A DNA stretch of 15,583 bases from Clostridia bacterium (lineage in GTDB: Bacteria; Bacillota; Clostridia; Christensenellales; Borkfalkiaceae). The stretch is taken from assembly GCA_029052615.1 (NCBI GenBank), contig JAIDIR010000274.1, positions 1 to 15,583 on the forward strand, written 5' to 3'. Below the pieces are notes generated by a model. That model was given only the letters and a program-made list of their open reading frames with translations, was not told where the DNA came from and searched no databases. The position numbers and the translations under genes were made by a program. Positions within the stretch are counted from its first letter, which is position 1, and each line of letters starts with the position of its first letter. This document shows, one piece after another, positions 5,573 to 14,900 of this stretch.

Positions 5573-6775
5573 ATGGGTGGCAAATACGAAGATCTTAGCG
5601 AACAGATAATTGAAAAGATGACGGGCGAAAAGCGCGGCAGAACTTTCCGCAAAATCGCCTTTGACGATGCGCGCGTTTTGCGGCGCGTCGACAACCCGCA
5701 CGACAGGGGCACCGTCTGGCGCCCGCCTTTCGTAAGGGACATCGATAAAATTATGAACTGCCCCTACTACAACCGCTACGCCGACAAGACTCAGGTTTTT
5801 TCCTTTTACAAAAACGACGACATAACGCGGCGCGGTCTGCACGTTCAATTGGTTTCCCGAATTGCAAGAACCATCGGCGGCGCGCTCAATTTGAACCTCG
5901 ACTTAATTGAGGCGATAGCGCTCGGACACGACATAGGTCACACTCCTTTCGGACACGCGGGCGAGCGCCTTTTAGACGGGCTATTATACGAACGCACGGG
6001 GCGCCATTTTGCCCACAATATACATTCAGTGCGCGTTCTGGACGGCATTTACCCCTATAATATATCGCTGCAAACGCTTTCGGGCATAGCTGCGCACGAC
6101 GGCGAGTTGGAGCTTGCGGAGTACAGACCCGCCCCCTTAGAGAGCTTTGAAGAGTTCGACAAAATTATAGAAAACTGCTATCTGGACAAGCGCGCAATCA
6201 AGCGTTTGGTCCCCTCCACGCTGGAAGGGTGTGTGGTGAGAATATCCGACATAATAGCATATCTGGGCAAGGACAGGCAGGACGCCGAGCGCGCAAAGCT
6301 GGTTAAAGAGAGCGATTTTGACGATAACAAGATAGGCGGCTTCAACGCCCAGATTATCAATAATCTGATGGTCAATATCATAGAAAACAGCTATGGTGAG
6401 GACTACATAAAGATGGATGCCGAGCACTTTGCGGCACTGCAAAAGGCGAAGAGCGATAACTATGAGCTGGTTTATAAAAGCGATTTGGCAAGGCAGGGAA
6501 TAAACGACGTAATTCAGCCGATGATGAAAATGGTTTACGGACAGCTTTTGGACGACCTTGTGAAAGGCGACCGCACCTCCCCCGTTTTCACCCACCACGT
6601 CGACTACGTGAACAAGTCGCATTACAAGCGCGCCGTACCCTACGAAGAGGGCGAACCGAACCAGATTATAGTCGATTATATAGCGAGCATGACCGACGAT
6701 TATTTTCTGGATTTGTTTGCGCACCTCTTTCCCGACAGCAAGCTAAAAATCGAGTATAAGGGATATTTTGACTGA
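5573..6775 (+). CDS. dgt: HD-domain dNTP triphosphohydrolase (dGTPase-like)
   Basis: A 400-residue cytoplasmic enzyme of the dGTPase/SAMHD1-like HD superfamily, which removes tripolyphosphate from dNTPs and so limits dNTP pools. The HD metal site is complete: His90 (RRGLHVQLV), His119-Asp120 (GHDIGHTPFGH) and Asp226 (RISDIIAYLGKD). The second substrate-site block HNIHSVRVL (148-156) and the N-terminal signature YADKTQVF are also present. Length and motif order fit the clostridial members. ATG 5573 is the first possible start: an in-frame stop lies at 5552-5554 and no other start codon lies between. It has no SD and coincides with the predicted mRNA start. The next ATG (5618, residue 16) also lacks an SD. 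Substrate preference (dGTP or several dNTPs) cannot be read from sequence. It is a single-gene unit closed by a strong terminator. Confidence 0.92.
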   Translation: MGGKYEDLSEQIIEKMTGEKRGRTFRKIAFDDARVLRRVDNPHDRGTVWRPPFVRDIDKIMNCPYYNRYADKTQVFSFYKNDDITRRGLHVQLVSRIARTIGGALNLNLDLIEAIALGHDIGHTPFGHAGERLLDGLLYERTGRHFAHNIHSVRVLDGIYPYNISLQTLSGIAAHDGELELAEYRPAPLESFEEFDKIIENCYLDKRAIKRLVPSTLEGCVVRISDIIAYLGKDRQDAERAKLVKESDFDDNKIGGFNAQIINNLMVNIIENSYGEDYIKMDAEHFAALQKAKSDNYELVYKSDLARQGINDVIQPMMKMVYGQLLDDLVKGDRTSPVFTHHVDYVNKSHYKRAVPYEEGEPNQIIVDYIASMTDDYFLDLFAHLFPDSKLKIEYKGYFD

Positions 6776-6794
6776 AAAATAATAGATAAAAAGC

Positions 6795-6833
6795 GGTTGG
6801 GCGGCATATATATGCCGCCCAACCTGTTTATTT
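6795..6833. terminator. bidirectional intrinsic terminator (30-bp perfect palindrome)
   Basis: The sequence 6795-6824 is a perfect 30-base palindrome with GC-rich arms and an AT-rich centre. On the + strand it is followed by TGTTTATTT and ends the dGTPase message. On the - strand it is followed by GCTTTTTATC and ends the radC operon, whose stop codon is at 6832-6834. Confidence 0.9.
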
Positions 6834-7485
6834 ACTGAATTTTACCGCTTAAACGGTAACTGAATTTATCGCCAGTAGAGCTTATGATGCAGTGGTCGAA
6901 AAATTTTATGCCGCACATTGCGCACGCCTTTTTTATCTTTTCGGTCACCTTGTCGTCGGCTGCCGACGGCGTTGCGGGGCAGTTGACGTGGTTGTGCGCA
7001 AAGTAAAGTCCGTACGCGCCCGACGAGGAAATAACGGACAAAATTTCGTTTGCGGAAACGTCCACCCTGTCGGCGTTTTTGGTCGTATATTGTTTTATGT
7101 CAGTGACCTTGCCGCTCTTGTTGACGAGGTAAATTTCCACGCTCTCATTGTCCCTGCCGCGAAAACGCTCGGCAATTACCTCGAAGCACTGCGCCGTGTC
7201 GCGCATATAAATTTCTTCCGTATGGCACAGCTTATAGGCGCGGTCCAAAGTTTTCAGATACGTTACGACCGTCGGGCTTACGCCGTCGACTGCAAGAAGC
7301 TCCTCGGGCTCCGCCTCTATTATGGCTTTAACGCCAGGAAAGCGGCATAGAAGCGCGTCAGCCACCGCCGACATATCCCTGCCGCCGAAAGCGTTGCTTA
7401 AAAGAATATTCAGAAGGTCGGCTTCGTAAAGGCGCCCGCCGCCCTCCAGCTTTTCCATAAACTGCTTTCTGAATGAGTTTGCCAT
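6832..7485 (-). CDS. radC: RadC/JAB-domain protein (UPF0758 family)
   Basis: A 217-residue RadC-family protein. Residues about 20-85 form the N-terminal helical/HhH part (LLAVDGVSPTVVTYLK). Residues about 95-215 form the JAB/MPN metalloprotease-like domain. The JAMM metal ligands are present as His164, His166 and Asp177 (AHNHVNCPATPSAADD). The usual PSG after the HNH is replaced by VNC, and a candidate first acid is Glu147. RadC's molecular role is unsettled; the old link to DNA repair is not firmly supported. It is the last gene of the HTH-sbcD-sbcC-radC operon. Only three bases separate the sbcC stop from ATG 7485, and there is only a weak GGGA upstream, so translation is probably coupled. 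Confidence 0.92.
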   Translation of the reverse strand: MANSFRKQFMEKLEGGGRLYEADLLNILLSNAFGGRDMSAVADALLCRFPGVKAIIEAEPEELLAVDGVSPTVVTYLKTLDRAYKLCHTEEIYMRDTAQCFEVIAERFRGRDNESVEIYLVNKSGKVTDIKQYTTKNADRVDVSANEILSVISSSGAYGLYFAHNHVNCPATPSAADDKVTEKIKKACAMCGIKFFDHCIISSTGDKFSYRLSGKIQ

Positions 7486-7488
7486 TTT

Positions 7489-10266
7489 CTATCCCACGAT
7501 TTCCACGTAACTGCCGCCCACGCGGTCCTTCTTTACGATTATCTGCTTTTCGATTTTTTCCTTCAATTCGGCGACGTGCGAGATTATGCCCACCAGCCTG
7601 TTGCCCTCCGAAAGTCCGTCCAGCGCGCGTATCGCCTGCGCGAGCGACTCCCCGTCAAGAGAGCCGAAGCCCTCGTCAACGAACATCGTGTCGAGTTTTA
7701 TTCCGCCCGCCGACGACTGAATTTCTTCCGAAAGACCCAGCGCGAGCGACAGCGATGCCTTAAACGATTCGCCGCCCGACAGCGTTTTTACCGAGCGCGA
7801 CGTGCCGTTGTAATGGTCGATAACCTCCAGGTCCAGACCGCTCTGGCTGCGGTTGTTTTCCGCCGAACGACGGCGCTTCAACTCGTACTGGTTGTCGGTC
7901 ATTACCAGAAGTCTGCGGTTTGCGCGCACTATTACTCTGTCGAAATACGCCGCCTGCACGAAGGTTTCCAGCATAATTTTTTCCTTGCCGGCAAGCGTGC
8001 CGTTGGCGGTATCCGAAAGCGCTTTTACCCACGCGTATTTGCGCTCGATTTCGCCCGACTTTATAAGCACGGCGTTAAGGTCGCTACGGCATTTGGTATT
8101 GGCAAGCAGGCGGTAGTTGACCTGCCGCGCTTCCTCCGTCAACTGACTTTTTTGCACGTTGAGCAGCTGAGCGCGTTCCTTGCATGCGGCTATGTCACCG
8201 TCGTTTCCGTCCTTTAAATCGCGTGCAAAGCTGTCCGTTTGGGCGCGCAATTTTTCCACGTTTTTGTCGCAGTCCGCATGCGCGTTGCGGGCGCGCTCGC
8301 GCCCCTCTTCAAACTCGGTCTTGCTCTTTTCCCACTGCGATTTTTGCTTTAACGCGCTCTCCCTGTCGGCGTGCGCAAGCTTGCCCTTAAGCTCCGCAAT
8401 ATCCTTTTCGAACTGCGAAATTCCGCTGTCCGCCTTGCCCGACTGAATCTGCGCTTCGGCTATGCGTGCGGCAAGTTTATCCGCCTGCTCCTTTCCTGCG
8501 GCTATCTCCGCGGCTATTTCGTCCGCCTTCAAAAGCGACTGTTGTAAACGGTTAAGTTCGGCGTTTTTCTTATTAAATTGCTCTTTAACCCCGTAATATA
8601 TGCCGTTTAACGCGTCTTTTACGTCCTTAAGCTTTGCACCCTCGGCAATTTGGGTGAACTTTGCGGCGTCTGTTTTAATGCGCTCGGAACGCGCCTCGAA
8701 AGCCGCTTTAAGCCGCCCCGCAAGGTCGCTTGCCGCGCGCTCCTCCCCTGCCGCCCGCTCGGCAACCGCCTTGCAATTATCAAGCTCGGCGGCGCTGCAA
8801 ATTTGCTTTGCGTTTAAGGTCGCGGGCGCGGGGTGATGCACCGAGCCGCACACGGGGCAGGGCTTTCCCTCCTCCAGCTTGCCCGCAAGCACGCCCGCCT
8901 GCGCGTCAAGATACGCCCTGTTCATCGAAGCGTAACGCTCCTGCGCCGCAGCCGAAAGGTCGCGCAGCCTGACGTAATTTTCCGCCGCCTGCTTATACTC
9001 CGCATACTCGCCGTGCAGTTTTTCAACGTCGCTCAGTATGCGCGAAAGCTCGTCCACTTTGCCGTCAAGCTCCTTGACCTCGCCCTGCAGTTTTACCGCC
9101 TCTATTTCGGCGGTTTTCAGCCTTTCCTTTTGCTCTTCAAGTGCGGCGGTTTTGGTGCGCGCGCTCTCCAACGCAGCGGTGGAATTAGCGACAATTTCCC
9201 GCTGATTGAGCGCAACCGCCTTCAATCTGCCAAGCTCCGCGCGCTTTACTTCCAGCTCGTCGTAAAGCGGAAGCTGCACGCTTAACTGCGCAATATTATC
9301 GGTCAAAGCGCCAATCTTCGCGCCGTCCTCCGAATGGGCTTCAAGCTCCGCCTTCAAGCGCGCAAGCCGTTGCTCCCCATCGGCAAGCTGCCGCGTGCAC
9401 TGCGCGTACTGCTCCTTAAGCTTCTCGCGCCGCTCGCCCTCCGCAAGCGCCACCTTCAGCTTGTCAAGCTCGCCGTCGCACTCCTTCAACCGTCCGTCGA
9501 TAAGCTTCGCCTGCCCGCCGTCCTCGTCTATAAGTTTTGAGATTAGTTCAACGACTTCCACGGTAGGCGTGCCGCCGTCCTTTGCGGCGCTCACCTGCTC
9601 AACGTAAGAGCTGTTTTCGCCGCATATTATCCCGCGGATATATTGCGAGATTGAGCTGCCCGCCGCCTCGTACTGGGCGCGCACGGCGGAAACCTGCTCC
9701 TTAAGCTCGTCCTGCAACCGCTGGAAGGAATGGGTGCGGAATACCTTCTGGAATATCTTTTTTCTGTCCTCGGTGGGCGACAGTAAAAGCCGCGCAAAGT
9801 CGCCCTGCGCAAGCATGGCAATCTGCGTAAACTGTTCCCTGTCAATGCCCAGAATTTCGACGACCGCCCTGTTCACGTCCTTGACCTTGGCAATGACCTT
9901 GCCGTCGGGCAACGTCAGCTCGGCGTTTGCTTTCTCGCTGGTCACGCCGTCGCCACGCGATTTTTTGCGCTCGTACTCGGGGTTGCGCAAAATTTTATAA
10001 GTCTTGCCGCAATACGAAAAGCTCAGCTCGACGAAGGTCGGGGTATCCCCCGAGGCGTATTTGGAACGGAACATATAAGGCTCCCTGTTCGCTCCGCTCG
10101 CCTCGCCGTACAGCGCGAATACTATCGCGTCGAACACGGTGGTCTTGCCCGCGCCCGTGTCGCCGCATATTAAATACAGTCCGCGCTCGCCCAGCTTGGT
10201 GAAATCTACTTCCGTGCGCTTTGCGTAGGGACCGAACGCCGACATAACAAGTCTTAAAGGTTTCAC
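7489..10266 (-). CDS. sbcC: exonuclease SbcC (SMC-like ATPase subunit)
   Basis: The 925-residue ATPase subunit of the SbcCD (Rad50-Mre11-like) nuclease, which opens hairpins and processes DNA ends. The N-terminal lobe has Walker A GDTGAGKTT at about residues 35-43 and the Q-loop region around QIAMLAQGDFARLL. Two long Ala/Glu/Lys-rich coiled-coil arms flank a zinc hook, CPVC, at about residue 470. The C-terminal lobe has the signature TLSGGESF (about 825), Walker B with FVDEGFGSLD (about 855), and the D-loop and His switch (ISHVAELKE). The start is GTG 10266: it overlaps the sbcD stop as GTGA, has GGGGGG seven bases upstream, and gives the usual KPLRLVMSAFGPY N-terminus. A TTG at 10281 is less likely. 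All key residues are intact. It should work with the overlapping SbcD. Confidence 0.97.
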   Translation of the reverse strand: MKPLRLVMSAFGPYAKRTEVDFTKLGERGLYLICGDTGAGKTTVFDAIVFALYGEASGANREPYMFRSKYASGDTPTFVELSFSYCGKTYKILRNPEYERKKSRGDGVTSEKANAELTLPDGKVIAKVKDVNRAVVEILGIDREQFTQIAMLAQGDFARLLLSPTEDRKKIFQKVFRTHSFQRLQDELKEQVSAVRAQYEAAGSSISQYIRGIICGENSSYVEQVSAAKDGGTPTVEVVELISKLIDEDGGQAKLIDGRLKECDGELDKLKVALAEGERREKLKEQYAQCTRQLADGEQRLARLKAELEAHSEDGAKIGALTDNIAQLSVQLPLYDELEVKRAELGRLKAVALNQREIVANSTAALESARTKTAALEEQKERLKTAEIEAVKLQGEVKELDGKVDELSRILSDVEKLHGEYAEYKQAAENYVRLRDLSAAAQERYASMNRAYLDAQAGVLAGKLEEGKPCPVCGSVHHPAPATLNAKQICSAAELDNCKAVAERAAGEERAASDLAGRLKAAFEARSERIKTDAAKFTQIAEGAKLKDVKDALNGIYYGVKEQFNKKNAELNRLQQSLLKADEIAAEIAAGKEQADKLAARIAEAQIQSGKADSGISQFEKDIAELKGKLAHADRESALKQKSQWEKSKTEFEEGRERARNAHADCDKNVEKLRAQTDSFARDLKDGNDGDIAACKERAQLLNVQKSQLTEEARQVNYRLLANTKCRSDLNAVLIKSGEIERKYAWVKALSDTANGTLAGKEKIMLETFVQAAYFDRVIVRANRRLLVMTDNQYELKRRRSAENNRSQSGLDLEVIDHYNGTSRSVKTLSGGESFKASLSLALGLSEEIQSSAGGIKLDTMFVDEGFGSLDGESLAQAIRALDGLSEGNRLVGIISHVAELKEKIEKQIIVKKDRVGGSYVEIVG

Positions 10267-11402
10267 CGCTCGTCCCCCCAAATTTTTTCTATCAGGCTTT
10301 GCACCAGCTCGCTCTGCTCGGGCGACATGGGCTTATTGTTCTGCGCCTCGAACAGCGCCGAAAACAGCTCCATGGGCGACCGCGCGGGCACCGCCTCAAG
10401 CTCCCCCGCCTGCGACGAATTTTGCGTGCGCGTGTTGTCGTACCGCACGTTCATTATATAGGGATATATAAGACGCAGCTTGGCAAGCGCGTCGGGCACG
10501 TCCTCCTCGTCGGTCAGCACGACGTGAACGAGGTCCTTCGTATAAGTGGTGCCCTCGTAAAAGCTCATTTTTGTCAGTTCCTCGTACTTGCCCTTTATTT
10601 CCACGACGTCGCGCAGCGGCTTTAATGCAACCGTGCTAACGGCAATATCGCCCTTGGCTTTAAGCTCGACGACGGTAACCGACTTTTGACTGCCCGCTTC
10701 CGACAAAGAATATTTGAGCGGCGTGCCCGAATAGCGCACGCGCTCGGAACCGACGTTCTGCGCGCCGTGCACGTGACCGAGCGCGGTATAGTCGAAGGGG
10801 GCAAAAATTTCGGCGTCGACGTTGCCGAGGTCGCCCACTACGAATTCTTCCGACCCCGAATGGCTTGCACCCGTAACGAACTGGTGCGCAACCAGAACGT
10901 TGCGCGCGCCCGTATCTATCTTCATGGCGTCAACGGCGGCTTTAAGCGCGTCGTTATAGCTTTCTATTTTCTCGTTCTCGAAAAAGCGGCGCACGGTTGC
11001 GGGCTTGATAAAGGGCAATAAATATATATTGACGTCGCCGAAATTATCGTGCAAGGTCACGGGTTGAATTTCGCCCGCGTACACGGGTGAAAAATGTACG
11101 CCGCTGCGCGACATAAGCTTTGCGCCGAAGGCAATTCTTTCCGCAGAATCGTGGTTGCCGCTGATAACGAAAACCTGCGCGCCCCTTTCCGAAAGCGCGT
11201 TTAAAAAGCGGTCGAAAAGCTCAACCGCTTCGGCGGACGGCACCGACTTGTCGTAAACGTCGCCCGCGATAATAACGCCGTCGGGCTGCTCGTCGCCTAC
11301 TATTTTAAGCACCTCGTCCAGAATATATTTTTGGTCCTCGATAAGCGAAAACTCGTTGTAGCGCTTGCCTATGTGCAAGTCGGCCAAGTGCAGAAATTTC
11401 AA
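10263..11402 (-). CDS. sbcD: exonuclease SbcD (Mre11-like nuclease subunit)
   Basis: The 379-residue metallophosphoesterase subunit of SbcCD. The N-terminal phosphoesterase motifs are complete: ADLHIG (Asp8, His10), GDVYD (47-51), GNHD (82-85), VAHQF, and GHVHG in the last metal motif. A cap/SbcC-binding C-terminal region follows, ending in a helix rich in Glu and Leu. The start is TTG at 11402-11400. The protein then begins KFLHLADLH at the normal family position, and AAGGGG lies seven bases upstream. Starting at an upstream codon near 11621 would add about 73 residues that merely overlap the preceding gene in another frame. The SD is embedded in the stop codon of the upstream HTH gene (TAAGGGG), and the 3' end overlaps sbcC by four bases, so all three are translationally linked. 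Confidence 0.95.
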   Translation of the reverse strand: MKFLHLADLHIGKRYNEFSLIEDQKYILDEVLKIVGDEQPDGVIIAGDVYDKSVPSAEAVELFDRFLNALSERGAQVFVISGNHDSAERIAFGAKLMSRSGVHFSPVYAGEIQPVTLHDNFGDVNIYLLPFIKPATVRRFFENEKIESYNDALKAAVDAMKIDTGARNVLVAHQFVTGASHSGSEEFVVGDLGNVDAEIFAPFDYTALGHVHGAQNVGSERVRYSGTPLKYSLSEAGSQKSVTVVELKAKGDIAVSTVALKPLRDVVEIKGKYEELTKMSFYEGTTYTKDLVHVVLTDEEDVPDALAKLRLIYPYIMNVRYDNTRTQNSSQAGELEAVPARSPMELFSALFEAQNNKPMSPEQSELVQSLIEKIWGDER

Positions 11403-11413
11403 TTTTTTGCCCC

Positions 11414-11746
11414 TTAAGATTTTTCCGTAATCACCACGTCGAAAAGGTCCAGCTTGCAAATCTGCGCGTAGAACATAAGGTCGTCTAGCGTGGGCAGGCT
11501 TTTGCCGTTTTCCCAGTTGAACACCACGCTTTCGGTAACGTTGAACACGGCGGCAAGCTCGGCACGGCTTATGCTGTTGTCCATTTCGAATTTGCAGTCC
11601 GCGCAGTTTGCGCCGTCGCAAACGCCGTTTTTAACGCGCAGAACGCCGCAGACGTAGCGGCGTAAGTTTATATTATCCTGCCTTAAAAGACGCAGATTGA
11701 CCGCCGTTTTCTGCCAGTTTACGTAGCTTCTTTGTAGCTTTTCCAT
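11414..11746 (-). CDS. small Cys-rich HTH (XRE-like) protein heading the sbcDC-radC operon
   Basis: A 110-residue protein with an N-terminal region containing four cysteines (C33, C43, C48, C51; spacing C-x9-C-x4-C-x2-C), then a helix-turn-helix of XRE type (about 59-105) with SRAELAAVFNVTESVVFNWE as helices 2-3. The Cys group might bind a metal or act as a redox switch; this is inference. ATG 11746 is chosen because GGGG lies eight bases upstream. A longer frame to 11821 would begin in the promoter. It is the first gene after the operon promoter and its stop codon overlaps the sbcD ribosome binding site. It is therefore a candidate regulator of the DNA-repair operon, or an auto-regulator. 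I do not know a named family for the whole protein. Confidence 0.87.
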   Translation of the reverse strand: MEKLQRSYVNWQKTAVNLRLLRQDNINLRRYVCGVLRVKNGVCDGANCADCKFEMDNSISRAELAAVFNVTESVVFNWENGKSLPTLDDLMFYAQICKLDLFDVVITEKS

Positions 11747-11792
11747 AAAATTAACCCCGTAATATGCCTTGTTTACCGTTTTTACGCCTTTT

Positions 11793-11821
11793 ATTTTACC
11801 GCAATCGCGCACAAATGGCAA
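11793..11821 (-). promoter_or_regulatory. promoter of the HTH-sbcD-sbcC-radC operon
   Basis: On the minus strand -35 TTGCCA (11821-11816), a 17-base spacer and -10 TAAAAT (11798-11793). The start would be near 11786, giving a leader of about 40 bases. No further promoter is obvious between the four genes, whose gaps are 11 bases, a 4-base overlap and 3 bases. Confidence 0.7.
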
Positions 11822-11842
11822 CCGTTTAAGCCTTTGCCTTAT

Positions 11843-11873
11843 AAAAATCTCCCCCGACCTTTCGGTCGGGGGA
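11843..11873 (-). terminator. intrinsic terminator of the pectate lyase gene
   Basis: A 10-bp GC-rich stem (11850-11859 with 11864-11873) and a 4-base loop. On the minus strand it is followed by AGATTTTTAT. It lies 28 bases after the pectate lyase stop codon and shields the operon promoter downstream. Confidence 0.85.
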
Positions 11874-11901
11874 TAATTTTAAGTTGTGTTATGGTTTGTG
11901 A

Positions 11902-14900
11902 TTATTCGGATACGGGGGTAATGGTTGCGTAATAAAGAGCTACGGAAGTATTATTTTTTGTAAGCTTATACGTTCCTGCTTCCAAAGTAACCGTTATTAC
12001 GTAGTCGCCGTCCGCATTTTCCTTAGAGCTATACGAAGTAGATTTATCTCCGCTGACGATGTTCGACTTTTTACCCGCAACGTTAAAGTAGAACGTTACT
12101 TCCGATTTCTGAGATACTACGAATTGTACTTCCGTACCGCTTTCCATTTTCAAGCCTGAAGCAAGCGGCGTCGTTCCGTATGCGTGCACCGTAAATTCCG
12201 TAGCCTGCGCACCGTGCTTGCTTCCCACATTCGTAAATGCGCTGTTGGAAGGGTTACCGCCTATAAACGTACACGTAATTGCTTGCGCCGCAAGGGAGTT
12301 ATACTTAGCTATAATCGCATCGTACTTAGTCTTATCGTCTGCGCTTACGCCGTTTTTCTGAACCGCCGTAAGGCTTTCGTAAGCCGCTTTAAGGCTTGCA
12401 CCCGACTTAAGAGTTACGTTATCTGCGGTGGTTGCCGCCAGTAATTCGTTGAACGCAGCAAGGTTTGCCGCTTCCTTTTCCGCAGCTACGATTTCCGCAA
12501 GCTTAGCCCTGAGGACTGTGAGGGATGCGTTTACGTTGGTTACGGTAATTTTATCTTTATCATCGTCTTCGAGTGCGCTGTAATCTTCAAGTTGTTCCTC
12601 ATACAGAGAAATTGCAAGCTCTACCGCTACTCTGCTGTCTACTATATCAAGGCTTGAAGACAGGGGCAACCTGTTGATTTCATTCTGCAAATTGCTAAGG
12701 GCAAACTCGGCAAACTTATCTTGTGCCGCCGTAAGCTTTGCATAGTTGGTAACTTTGGACTGAGCCGATGCGGTGACCGCCTTGTAAGCCGACGCCGCCG
12801 CCTGAATATCGACGCTCGAATACTCGGTTACCGTACCGATATACTCTATACGAGCTATTGCGTATTCGACCAAAACCGTTTCATATGCCGACTGCGCTTT
12901 GGAAAGTCTTTCTTTAAGCTCTGCTCCAAGCTCCGTCCTTTCCTCTTCGGTTATTAAGTTTGCATAAGCCTGTTTTGCCTTTTCAATTGCACTGCCGCTG
13001 CTTCTGGTTACGGGATTGGGAATAGCCTCGATAGCCTTTTTAGCCTCGGATATACGCGCCTCTTTGGCTGCCGCCGAGTCTTCCTGTACGGACAGCGAAT
13101 TTATGGTGATTTCCTTATCCTTTTTACCCGAGCAGACCATATACGTGCCCGCGTCGAGCATAACCGTTCTCGAACCTGTGAACGCTTCGAGATAAACTTT
13201 ACCGTCGTTGCGGATAACCTGAGGAGTTTCGCCCGTTGCGTCGATTGTCAGCGTGGTATTCGCCGCAACCGTGAACGTTACTACCTGACCTTTACCCTTC
13301 GTAGCCTTGGTTATGCTGGGATTTACGGTCGGTGCGGAAGTGTTCATTTCCTGCATCTTTGCGGTTACGTCGCTGTGACTCTGCGCGCCCGCATACAGTA
13401 CGCACCTTACTCTTGCGCCGATACTGTCGTCCAGAAGCGCGTCGGTCTTTTTATTCGTTGCGTCGTAGTAGAACAACGTGGAGTCGGTATCAAAGGTTGC
13501 GTAGTCGGTATTGTCTGTCGGGTCTTTACAGTTGTTGGAAACCGTCTGGTCGCGCTTATCTACGAGCGTAAGCGTTCCCGTACCCCCGTCACTGCACGCA
13601 TAGAACGTGTTGTTATACGCCTTTGCCGCACCGCCCGTATCTTTCGATACGTTCTTACAGCCTTCGTAATAATTAGCCTCGGAGAACAGATAGCAGTTTG
13701 CCCTTAAAGAGTGCACGTAGGAAAGCGCGGGCTTTGAAATGTGCGAATAGGGCGTGCTGTTTTGTGCGGGGTCGCCGAATACGAAGTTGTTGTAGAAGTG
13801 TACGTTTGCCTGCCTCGTTAAAGGAATACGCGAACCGCACTGATACCATATATTGTGGTGATAGGTCATATTGTACTGCAGAGAATCGTCTGACGAACCG
13901 ATAAGGTTGGTCTTGTGGCAGTACTCGAAATAGTTGTACGAACAGGTGAAATAATATCCGCGCTTGAAGTCGCAGCTGCCGTCGCCTTCCTTTTTATCGC
14001 TCTCGGCGGGATTGTCACACCTGCCCGGAAGGAACGTATTGTTGTGTATCCAGCACCTTTCTACGGGAGCGGTGATTTTTTTGCTGGTTGCCTGACCTTC
14101 CATACCTATAGCGTCTTCGGGATATTCGTTGAAGGTAAGGTTTCTGACCTCGAAGCTCTTGCCGCCGCCGTTCGAGCCCGTACCCGCAACGAAGTGGAAG
14201 CCCCAGCCCTTTATTTCGGCGTCGGCGCCCACGCCCTCCAAAGTGACGTTTTTAAGGTCCTTCATTCGAGCCATATGCCCGTTATCGCCTACGCCGCCGC
14301 CCTCTTTGGTGTCGTTATAAGCCGTACAGCCTTCGGGAGTGGTTACCGTACCTATAAATCTGATAACTATAGGTCTGCTTACAGCCTTAAAACTGAGATT
14401 GCCGCCGTTTGCCTGGTCGTAAGTGTTGCTGGGCACTTTATTCTTTGAGCTGGCAGCATTGCTTGACGTGTACTGGTTATTGTTGAGCCACCAGCCTATA
14501 CCGCTTGCATTCTTGTTGCCCCAGTCGCTTCCGGGAATCTGGAACATAGGTACGTCGGAGTTTGCCGCGCATACCTCGTCCATAACCGTATCTTTATTCT
14601 CGTCGGTTACGTAGATTACCAGCGCGTTGTCTTTAAGCGTGCCGTCGTCCTTATACGCTCCGACGCCTTCGCTGTAATTGAAGTGAGCGTAGCCCGAACG
14701 GTCGTACTTAGCAACGGGAACGCCGCCCGTAATTTCGGTACCGTTTACCTTAACGTCGTAAACGCCCGCGGTAATACCGATTATATCGGCGCGAACGCCG
14801 CCGTTCTTGCTGCGGATAAGCTCGCTGTCGATTTCGTGCCAGCTGTCCGAACCGCCGTGCAGACGGTACGAAACGGTGGAAGTTGCCGCATTGCCGCTGA

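Noticed and set aside
6137..6724. 195-codon antisense frame within dgt
   Set aside because: Shadow of the dGTPase reading frame; no start signal, no domain, and the sense strand carries all HD motifs.
11403..11621. Upstream extension of sbcD to a longer N-terminus
   Set aside because: The extra residues overlap the HTH gene out of frame, are Arg/Lys-rich without family similarity, and the TTG at 11402 has a good SD and the normal family start.
13915..14448. 177-codon frame opposite the pectate lyase domain
   Set aside because: The sense strand encodes the conserved PL1 core here; the antisense hydrophobic-looking product follows from codon bias and has no SD or promoter.
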